A DNA stretch of 5,380 nucleotides from Bacillota bacterium (GTDB lineage: Bacteria > Bacillota > Sulfobacillia > Symbiobacteriales > Symbiobacteriaceae), in contig JAQBPS010000700.1 in assembly GCA_028287415.1 (NCBI GenBank), positions 1 through 5,380 of the forward strand, in the 5' to 3' direction. The notes under the pieces are model-generated. The model had not been told where the DNA came from, did not search any database, and worked only from the letters and a program-made list of their open reading frames with translations. Positions 1 to 4,764 of the stretch are shown piece after piece. The stretch's first letter is position 1; every line of letters begins with the position of its first letter. A program made the translations under genes and the position numbers.

Positions 1-1707
1 CCCCACTTCGCTGGAGACTGCCACGGTCCCGCCCTGTAGCTCGACCAGCTGCTTCACCACCGCCAGACCCAGCCCGGTGCCGGCATCCGTCCGGGTGCGG
101 GCCGGGTCGACCTTGTAAAAGCGCTCAAAGATGTGGGGCAGATGCTCCGCAGGCATGCCCGCACCGTTGTCCGCGACCGTCAGCCGGACCGTGTCGGCCT
201 CCCGGCCCGCCCCGAGGGTCACCGTGCCGCCCGCCGGCGTGTGGCGGATTGCGTTCTCCACCAGGTTGAAGATCACCCGCTCAAGGCGGTCCGGCGATGC
301 CAGGACCCACAGTTCTTCCGGCACACTCGCCGCAAGCGTCACCCCCGCCGCGGCCGCCCGGTTCGCCAGGCGGAACCTGACCGATGCAGCTACCCCCGCA
401 AGGGCCACCGGCTCGATCGTGACCGTCATCACGCCCGCGTCCATGCGGGCCAGGTCCAGCACATCCAGGGAGAGCCGGTGGAGCCGGGCCACCTCCGCCT
501 GGAGACTCGCGACATACGGCTCACGGCCATCCCACGGAATCGTGCCGTCGCCGAGGGCCTCTGCCAGCACGCTCAGGTTGGCGAGCGGCCCCCGCAATTC
601 GTGGGCCGCATCGGCAATGAAGTTCTCACGCAGCCGCTGCAACCGCATGACGGCGCCCAGGTCATGCAGCACCGCGACAGCGCCCGAACCCCCGCCCGGG
701 GAAATCAGCGGCGAGCAGACCGCCAGCACATCCTCCTGCCCCTGCGGGCGCAGGTAGACCTCGACCGATGCCCCGGCCGCAGCCTCTGCGAGGGCCTCGC
801 GCAGACGGGCGGGCAGCCCTGTGGCCGCATTGATCGGCGTGGGGAGAACTGGCCGCTCACACCGCAGCATCTGCACGGCCGCGTCGTTCATCAGTGCGAT
901 CTCCCCGGGCGCCTCCAGTACCAGCACGCCCTCCTGCATCGATTGCAGCACCGTGGCCAGCCGCTGCCGCTCCTCGCTGAGCGCACCGAACGAATGCCGC
1001 AGCTGTGCGCTCGCCCAGGTCAGGGTGGCGGCCAGCTCGCTGAACTCAGCGACGCTCTGCGCCCCCAGCTCGCCGCTGAAATCGCCCTTGCCGAGGCGCC
1101 GTGCGAACCGGGTGATCTCCTCCACCGGGCGGGCCAGGGTGCGCGAGAGCAGGTACGCGGCGACCGCGGCCAGGCCGAGGGCCAGCAGCCCTGACCACAG
1201 CAGCGCATCCGATACCACCGGCTGGTAGTGCGGCGAGCCATTTCCTGGCAGGAAGAGGAAGACCGTCCCCAGCACGCGCTGGTCCTGGTCACGCATCACC
1301 GGTGCGGCGATCGTGACGGCTGAGCCGAGCCAGGGCGAGTTGTCGACCACGGCCGGCCCGCTGCCGCCCAGCACACGGCGAAACTCGGTGTCAGGCAGGT
1401 GGGCGCCCTCCCAGGAGGCTTTGCCCTCTGTATCGACGCGGATGTTGCCCGCACTGTCCACCAGCCAGACGCGGGCATTCGCAACCGTAGCCAGGGCACC
1501 CAGGCTGGGCCGGAGATCGCCCGGCATGCGTTCCCAGCGCTCGCTCGCCCACGTCGCGATCGTGCGGGCATCGTGCAGGCTGGTCTCAACGGTCTGACCC
1601 TGGGCGGAGCGCCGCAGTGAGATCGTCAGAAACACGGTGCGCGACAGCGTCCCCACCAGCAGTGCGGCGACAAAGGCCGCCATGAGCCAGGTGAAGAGCC
1701 GTTTCAT
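1..1707 (-). CDS. Sensor histidine kinase (HAMP-PAS-HisKA-HATPase), C-terminus cut by window edge
   Basis: Membrane sensor kinase, 569 codons visible; probably only the last 15-25 residues are missing. It is expected to autophosphorylate on His and pass phosphate to the response regulator encoded just upstream. Visible order: TM1 about residues 5-30, an extracytoplasmic sensor of about 130 residues, TM2 about 168-189, HAMP about 190-240 (Pro194), a PAS-like segment about 245-350, H-box FIADAAHELRGPL with His369, N-box NLVENAIRH (481-489), G1 DNGAGMP (513-519), F-box FERFY (527-531) and G2 GTGLGLA (543-549). The architecture is that of PhoR/WalK-type kinases. The ATG at 1707 overlaps the regulator's stop as ATGA, so translation is probably coupled. 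Odd point: Gly at H+4, where Thr or Asn is usual. The family call is firm; the signal sensed cannot be told from sequence. Confidence 0.95.
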   Translation of the reverse strand, partial: MKRLFTWLMAAFVAALLVGTLSRTVFLTISLRRSAQGQTVETSLHDARTIATWASERWERMPGDLRPSLGALATVANARVWLVDSAGNIRVDTEGKASWEGAHLPDTEFRRVLGGSGPAVVDNSPWLGSAVTIAAPVMRDQDQRVLGTVFLFLPGNGSPHYQPVVSDALLWSGLLALGLAAVAAYLLSRTLARPVEEITRFARRLGKGDFSGELGAQSVAEFSELAATLTWASAQLRHSFGALSEERQRLATVLQSMQEGVLVLEAPGEIALMNDAAVQMLRCERPVLPTPINAATGLPARLREALAEAAAGASVEVYLRPQGQEDVLAVCSPLISPGGGSGAVAVLHDLGAVMRLQRLRENFIADAAHELRGPLANLSVLAEALGDGTIPWDGREPYVASLQAEVARLHRLSLDVLDLARMDAGVMTVTIEPVALAGVAASVRFRLANRAAAAGVTLAASVPEELWVLASPDRLERVIFNLVENAIRHTPAGGTVTLGAGREADTVRLTVADNGAGMPAEHLPHIFERFYKVDPARTRTDAGTGLGLAVVKQLVELQGGTVAVSSEVG

Positions 1708-2387
1708 GAAGCGGTCGCCTCGAACTTGAAGCCGACGCCCCACACCGTTTGCAGGAATGTCCGCCCCTCGACCTCCAGCTTGCGCCGCAGGCGGAGGATA
1801 TGCGTGTGCAGCGTGCGGGGATCGGTGCCGACCGGGTACTGCCACACCCGCTGGAGCAGCTCATCCCGGGAGAATACCTTGCCGGGCTCGCTCGCCAGCA
1901 GGTAGAGCAGGTCAAACTCCTTGGGGGTCAGGTCGACCCGGGATCCGTTCAGCTCGACGATGCGGCTGACCGGGTCCAGGCGCAGCCCGTCGAAGATGAG
2001 CGTGGTCTCGCCGGCGGCCGGCGCCGGACCCCAGTTGCGCCGCAGCATGGCACGGACGCGGGCGAGGAGTTCCGCCATGTTGAACGGCTTGGTCACATAA
2101 TCGTCGGCGCCAAGGTCAAGCCCCTGCACCTTTTGCGCTTCCTGGTCGAGCGCGGTCAGCAGCAGAATCGGCACCGCGCTGCGCTCGCGCACGCGCGCAC
2201 AGATCGCCCAGCCGTCCAGCTGCGGCAGCATCAGGTCGAGCATAATCAGGTCCACCGGCATGCTGAGCGCTGCCGCAAGCCCGGATGCGCCGTCACGGGC
2301 GACCGTGACGCGGTAGCCTGCCTTGTCGAGATAGAGTTGCAGCATGTTCGACAGCGTTGGGTCATCTTCAATCACCAGGATGTGCAT
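1704..2387 (-). CDS. OmpR/PhoB-family DNA-binding response regulator
   Basis: Cytoplasmic transcription factor of 227 aa, the usual length for the OmpR/PhoB class. The receiver domain (about 1-115) has the acidic pair Asp8/Asp9, phospho-acceptor Asp51 in LIMLDLMLP, Thr78 and Lys100 in YVTKPF, so it looks fully functional. A winged-helix C-terminal domain (about 128-222) follows, with DLTPKEFDLLYLLASEPGKVFSR reduced here to its hallmark LTPKEFDLL, then RTLHTHILRLRRKLE and a final TVWGVGFKFE. ATG 2387 is chosen because the receiver fold starts at once (HILVIEDD); an in-frame GTG at 2402 would add five residues, and its nearest G-run abuts it, too close for a ribosome site. The kinase that follows, overlapping by 4 nt, is its evident partner. 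The exporter upstream is in the same direction with a 43-nt gap and no terminator seen, so it may be co-transcribed and may be a target. Confidence 0.95.
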   Translation of the reverse strand: MHILVIEDDPTLSNMLQLYLDKAGYRVTVARDGASGLAAALSMPVDLIMLDLMLPQLDGWAICARVRERSAVPILLLTALDQEAQKVQGLDLGADDYVTKPFNMAELLARVRAMLRRNWGPAPAAGETTLIFDGLRLDPVSRIVELNGSRVDLTPKEFDLLYLLASEPGKVFSRDELLQRVWQYPVGTDPRTLHTHILRLRRKLEVEGRTFLQTVWGVGFKFEATAS

Positions 2388-2404
2388 GGGTACGGCAAGC
2401 ACCC
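2388..2404 (-). promoter_or_regulatory. Possible hairpin over the response regulator ribosome-binding site
   Basis: On the minus strand GGGTGC, a 5-nt loop and GTACCC lie directly before the ATG at 2387. They can form a 6-bp stem with one G-U pair. The G-run (2402-2407) is the only Shine-Dalgarno-like stretch for this start and is partly inside the stem. It could lower initiation or mark translation coupled to the upstream gene. The stem is short and may be chance in GC-rich DNA. Confidence 0.25.
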
Positions 2405-2430
2405 CCCGTGAGCGCTATTTGCGTGAACAG

Positions 2431-3705
2431 TTAGGCGTTCTCGGCGATTTTCCCTGCTGATGGCGCCAGGAGGCGCCGGGCCTGGGCGGCGAGCACCAGG
2501 GCGAACACGCCGGCGATCGCAGCCCCGCCCGCGACGGCGGCGGGAGCCCCGAACTTGTCGGTCGCCCAGCCCATCGGCAGGGAGCCGAGCGGCCACATGC
2601 CGATCACGGAGACGGCAAACAGGCTCATGACACGCCCGCGCATGTGGTCGGCGGTCACTTGCTGCATCAGCGTCTGGGCCGTCGACTGGAAGACGGTCAT
2701 CACCAGGCTGCCCGTGAAGAGCAGCGCTACGGCGCCCGGCAGCCAGCCGGTGGCGCTGAAGGCGAGCAGCGCGGCGCTGTAAGCGAGGCAGCCGCCCACG
2801 ACCAGCCAGTCCTTGCGGGGAAAGGTGGCGAACCGGGCCAGTAGGAAGCCGCCGACCAGTGCCCCGATCCCCATGGCCGCACGCAGGTTGCCCAGTACCG
2901 TCACGCCGCCGCCAAAGACCCGTTCGGCGAAGACCGGCAGTGTAGCCTGGTAGGGTGTGGCAAAGAAGCTGAAGACGGTCAGCAGGCTCACCAGCAGGAG
3001 GATTGTCGGGGAACTGCGCACGTAGCGCAGGCCGGAGACGATCGCCTCGCCCACCGGCTCCGGCTGCCGGCGCACGGTTGCGGCGGGGAGCCGGATCGCC
3101 CACACGGCCCAGATCACGACAAAAAAGCTGAGGGCGTTCAGATAGAAGCCGCTGGTCATGCCCATGGTCGCGATCACCGGGCCGGCCAGCGCCGGACCGA
3201 ACGCAGCCGCCCCGGTGAATGTAACTGAGTTCAGGGCGACGGCGTTCATCAGGTCTTCCCGGGGCACCAGGCGGGGGAGCAGCGACTGGCGGGCAGGCTG
3301 GTCGACAGCGAGCAGCAGCGCATTGATGAAAGAAATGACGATGATGTGCCAAACCTGGATCATGTGCAATTGGATCAGGAGGCCGAGTGCGGCGGCGGTC
3401 ACAGCCATGCACGACTGGGTAAAGATCAGCAGTTTCCGCTGGTCCAGCCGGTCAGCGATCGTCCCGCCGACGAAGGCAAGGCCGATCAGGGCGACGGCCC
3501 GGACGCCATTGACCAGGCCAAGGATCCAGGCACTGTGCGTCACCTGGTAGACCAGGAAGTCCTGGGCGACGGTCTGGAGCCAGGTGCCGCTGTTGGAGAC
3601 GATCAGGCTGATCCACATCAGCCGGAAATTCCGGTGCCGCAGCGCAACGAATGTACCCTGCCGCAAGGTGGGGGTGGATTGAGTGGAGTTGCCGGCACCA
3701 GTCAC
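2431..3705 (-). CDS. MFS transporter, MFS_3 (DHA3-like) exporter family
   Basis: Inner-membrane secondary transporter of 424 aa, the usual size for a 12-helix MFS protein. Landmarks: motif A GGTIADRLDQRK (80-91) after the first helix pair; the MFS_3-type block DQPARQSLLP (135-144) followed by NAVALNS and FGPALAGP (154-176); and RGRVMSLFAV (356-365) in the C-terminal half. The family includes proton-driven drug, siderophore and metal exporters such as EntS- and NreB-like proteins. No His-rich metal-binding tail is present, so the substrate is unknown. Start: GTG 3705 is preferred because GGAG (3718-3715) sits 9 nt upstream. ATG 3720 has no such site, and ATG 3771 lies in the promoter -35 box. 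It is divergent from an ArsR-family gene and lies upstream of a two-component pair, so ArsR control of efflux is likely. Confidence 0.92.
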   Translation of the reverse strand: MTGAGNSTQSTPTLRQGTFVALRHRNFRLMWISLIVSNSGTWLQTVAQDFLVYQVTHSAWILGLVNGVRAVALIGLAFVGGTIADRLDQRKLLIFTQSCMAVTAAALGLLIQLHMIQVWHIIVISFINALLLAVDQPARQSLLPRLVPREDLMNAVALNSVTFTGAAAFGPALAGPVIATMGMTSGFYLNALSFFVVIWAVWAIRLPAATVRRQPEPVGEAIVSGLRYVRSSPTILLLVSLLTVFSFFATPYQATLPVFAERVFGGGVTVLGNLRAAMGIGALVGGFLLARFATFPRKDWLVVGGCLAYSAALLAFSATGWLPGAVALLFTGSLVMTVFQSTAQTLMQQVTADHMRGRVMSLFAVSVIGMWPLGSLPMGWATDKFGAPAAVAGGAAIAGVFALVLAAQARRLLAPSAGKIAENA

Positions 3706-3739
3706 GCAAATCATCTCCATACGCCGATTGTATATAGCA

Positions 3740-3771
3740 TTGACTATCCTACGGTGCTGGAAGGAAGTCAA
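3740..3771. promoter_or_regulatory. Inverted repeat over the exporter promoter, candidate ArsR operator
   Basis: TTGACT at 3740-3745 is mirrored by AGTCAA at 3766-3771. Inside these, TCCT (3747-3750) is mirrored by AGGA (3762-3765), giving ten matched positions with a one-base bulge. The repeat spans the exporter promoter from its -35 to its -10, the expected place for a repressor. ArsR-family proteins are dimers that bind imperfect dyads at promoters. The divergent ArsR gene at 3850 is the obvious candidate ligand-responsive repressor; this link is inferred. Confidence 0.45.
3743..3771 (-). promoter_or_regulatory. Sigma-A type promoter for the MFS exporter operon
   Basis: On the minus strand a -35 TTGACT (3771-3766) and a -10 GATAGT (3748-3743) are separated by exactly 17 bp, matching consensus at 5/6 and 4/6 positions. 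This would start transcription near 3736 and give a leader of about 30 nt that contains the GGAG ribosome site of the exporter. TATATA at 3736-3731 is an alternative -10, but no fitting -35 lies upstream of it. Confidence 0.6.
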
Positions 3772-3786
3772 GCCGGGTATTCGTGG

Positions 3787-3821
3787 CTCGCTTCATTCTT
3801 GAGCCGCTTCATTACAGCGAG
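3787..3821. promoter_or_regulatory. Dyad and direct repeats over the first ArsR promoter, candidate operator
   Basis: CTCGCT (3787-3792) is mirrored by AGCGAG (3816-3821). A second short dyad, GGCTC (3785-3789) with GAGCC (3801-3805), and a direct repeat CGCTTCATT (3789-3797 and 3805-3813, 16-bp period) are nested in it. The block covers the -35 box and spacer and abuts the -10 box of the rightward promoter, consistent with an autoregulatory site. Which of the overlapping repeats matters cannot be told from sequence. Confidence 0.4.
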
Positions 3822-3827
3822 TATACT
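3799..3827 (+). promoter_or_regulatory. Sigma-A type promoter for the first ArsR gene
   Basis: -35 TTGAGC (3799-3804), a 17-bp spacer and -10 TATACT (3822-3827) match consensus at 4/6 and 5/6. The predicted start near 3834 leaves a leader of only about 16 nt, mostly the purine-rich ribosome site AAGGGGGGG (3835-3843) in front of ATG 3850. It faces away from the exporter promoter, and the two -35 boxes are about 28 bp apart. Confidence 0.7.
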
Positions 3828-3849
3828 GATCAAGAAGGGGGGGCGAACC

Positions 3850-4251
3850 ATGAGTGATCTCACTCCAAACCTGGACGAACTGGCGCTCCCGCTCAGCGAC
3901 CACGGCGACGCCGCACTGCAGCGAGTGGTCCTCATGGCGAAAGCGCTTTCCGACCCGATTCGGGTCCGCATGCTCAACCTGATGGCAGCGGGGCGCGGCT
4001 GCTGCGGGCTGCCATCCGTCGCCGCAATGCCTGTCCCCGGCAGCGACGAGCCCGAGGGTATCTGTGTGTGCGAATTTCAGGACCGGTACAACCTCGGCCA
4101 GTCCAAGGTTTCCTATCACCTCCGGGTGCTCAAGGAGGCGGGCCTCGTGAGCGAGGAATGCCGGGGCAAGTGGACGTTTTATACGATCAACAAGCCGGCA
4201 GCGCGCGCAATCATGGGGCTGGTGCAGGGCCAGCTGCAATTGAATGACTGA
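3850..4251 (+). CDS. ArsR/SmtB-family transcriptional regulator with CVC metalloid-type motif
   Basis: Small winged-helix dimeric repressor, 133 aa, expected to leave DNA when its ligand binds. Landmarks: MAKALSDPIRVRMLNLM (about 29-45) opening the fold; ICVCEF (71-76) at the position of the CVCDL motif of arsenic-sensing ArsR, with Cys72 and Cys74; recognition helix region LGQSKVSYHLRVLKEAGLV (82-100); and the wing GKWTFYTIN (106-114). The third Cys of E. coli ArsR (C37) is Gln77 here. Between the second helix and the CVC motif there is an insertion of about 20 residues beginning GRGCCGLP (Cys51, Cys52), and Cys104 lies near the wing. As(III)/Sb(III) or another thiophilic metal is a reasonable ligand guess, but no arsenic reductase or ArsB/Acr3 pump is in view. 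ATG 3850 has the strong AAGGGGGGG site 6 nt upstream; the reading frame stays open further upstream only by chance. It likely controls itself and the divergent exporter. Confidence 0.93.
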   Translation: MSDLTPNLDELALPLSDHGDAALQRVVLMAKALSDPIRVRMLNLMAAGRGCCGLPSVAAMPVPGSDEPEGICVCEFQDRYNLGQSKVSYHLRVLKEAGLVSEECRGKWTFYTINKPAARAIMGLVQGQLQLND

Positions 4252-4255
4252 CGGC

Positions 4256-4284
4256 TTGCATTCCCACCACGGCTGCGGTATACT
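4256..4284 (+). promoter_or_regulatory. Sigma-A type promoter for the second ArsR gene
   Basis: -35 TTGCAT (4256-4261), a 17-bp spacer and -10 TATACT (4279-4284), starting 5 nt after the first ArsR stop codon. The -10 hexamer is identical to that of the first ArsR gene. Transcription would begin near 4291, giving a leader of about 30 nt. No terminator is visible between the two ArsR genes, so read-through from the first gene is also possible. Confidence 0.65.
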
Positions 4285-4322
4285 CTGGTCCATCGGTTTA
4301 ATCCTTTGAACGGAGTGGTCTG

Positions 4323-4661
4323 GTGGGCGAACGGAATAAGGCTGCCCGCATCACCGCCCTGGAGCTGTTCCGCAAGTGCCTGCCCACGTTTCGCGCCCTG
4401 GGCGACACCACCCGCCAGGACATTATCATGCTGCTGGGCCAGCACCCCCGGCTGAATGTCGGCCAGATCGCGGCCCAGTCGAAGCTGTCCAGGCCAGCGA
4501 TATCGCACCACCTGAGAATCCTGAAGGAAACCGGGCTGGTGCGCATTGTGCGGGAGGGAACCGAGAACTACTACGTGCTGAACGCTTCGTCCGTGCTCGG
4601 CGAGCTCAAGGCGTTGATTGCCGCCGTCGAAGCCAGCTCTGGCAGCGTCCCCGGCGAGTGA
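4323..4661 (+). CDS. ArsR/SmtB-family winged-helix transcriptional regulator, no CxC motif
   Basis: Cytoplasmic repressor-type protein of 112 aa, typical for the family. The core reads TFRALGDTTRQDIIMLLGQ (about 22-40), then LNVGQIAAQSKLSRPAISHHLRIL with the recognition helix about 56-68, and the wing VREGTENYYVLN (76-87). The paired Cys of arsenic sensors is absent; the only Cys is Cys19, and no obvious Asp/His metal cluster stands out, so the signal may not be a metal. The start is GTG 4323, with GGAG (4312-4315) 7 nt upstream; no better start exists. It has its own promoter and terminator and precedes a YhgE/Pip gene on the same strand, so that gene is the likeliest target. It differs clearly from the ArsR paralogue upstream, so a recent tandem duplication is unlikely. 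Confidence 0.92.
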   Translation: MGERNKAARITALELFRKCLPTFRALGDTTRQDIIMLLGQHPRLNVGQIAAQSKLSRPAISHHLRILKETGLVRIVREGTENYYVLNASSVLGELKALIAAVEASSGSVPGE

Positions 4662-4690
4662 AGGCGCACTGCGTCATCACTCGCATTTTT
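4654..4690 (+). terminator. Intrinsic terminator overlapping the second ArsR stop codon
   Basis: GCGAGTGA (4654-4661) pairs perfectly with TCACTCGC (4677-4684). After one A-A mismatch the stem continues for five more pairs (4663-4667 with 4671-4675, one of them G-U), closing on the 3-nt loop ACT. One base later comes a run of five T (4686-4690). The TGA stop (4659-4661) lies inside the 5' arm. It should separate the regulator transcript from the YhgE gene. Confidence 0.75.
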
Positions 4691-4712
4691 CGGCCCGTAT
4701 GGTCGATATGTT

Positions 4713-4733
4713 TAAACCAATTGACTAAACCAA
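4713..4733. repeat. Two TAAACCAA direct repeats upstream of the YhgE gene, candidate operator
   Basis: TAAACCAA occurs at 4713-4720 and 4726-4733, a 13-bp period. The first copy overlaps the perfect 8-bp palindrome GTTTAAAC (4710-4717). GGTTTA, the reverse complement of the TAAACC core, lies at 4295-4300, a few bases past the predicted start of the second ArsR transcript. A site shared by regulator and target would fit control by the second ArsR. The region is AT-richer than its surroundings, which raises the chance of coincidence. Confidence 0.35.
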
Positions 4734-4749
4734 ACAAGAAGTCATGAGA
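4721..4749 (+). promoter_or_regulatory. Tentative promoter for the YhgE/Pip gene
   Basis: TTGACT (4721-4726) is a good -35 hexamer lying between and partly within the two TAAACCAA repeats. The hexamer 17 bp further on (ATGAGA, 4744-4749) is a poor -10, so the promoter is weak, needs help, or lies elsewhere in 4690-4760. A promoter is expected here because a terminator precedes the gene. Confidence 0.25.
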
Positions 4750-4764
4750 GGGCCAGGTGGACTG

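Noticed and set aside
133..1194. Long plus-strand open frame of 353 codons
   Set aside because: It is antisense to the histidine kinase, whose domain motifs are unmistakable. The translation is rich in Arg, His, Pro and Gln with no recognisable domain, as expected of a shadow frame in GC-rich DNA.
1749..2411. Plus-strand open frame of 220 codons
   Set aside because: Antisense to the response regulator, which has all its receiver residues. The shadow product has no family features.
2372..3412. Minus-strand open frame of 346 codons overlapping the exporter
   Set aside because: It is in another frame of the exporter gene and is Arg/Pro/Gly-rich without membrane helices, while the exporter frame shows 12-helix MFS character.
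3740..3768. Plus-strand TTGACT at 3740 as a -35 box
   Set aside because: No -10-like hexamer lies 16-18 bp downstream. The hexamer is better explained as one arm of the inverted repeat.
3706..3771. Upstream ATG starts for the exporter (3771, 3720)
   Set aside because: ATG 3771 overlaps the -35 box and would lie upstream of the predicted transcript start. ATG 3720 has no ribosome site, whereas GTG 3705 has GGAG at 9 nt.
3346..3849. N-terminal extension of the first ArsR frame
   Set aside because: The frame is open by chance through the exporter gene and the promoter region. A good promoter and ribosome site sit just before ATG 3850, and the fold begins after it.
3850..4661. Tandem duplication of ArsR genes
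   Set aside because: The two proteins share only family-level features: the first has a CC insertion and a CVC motif that the second lacks, and the rest of the sequence differs widely.
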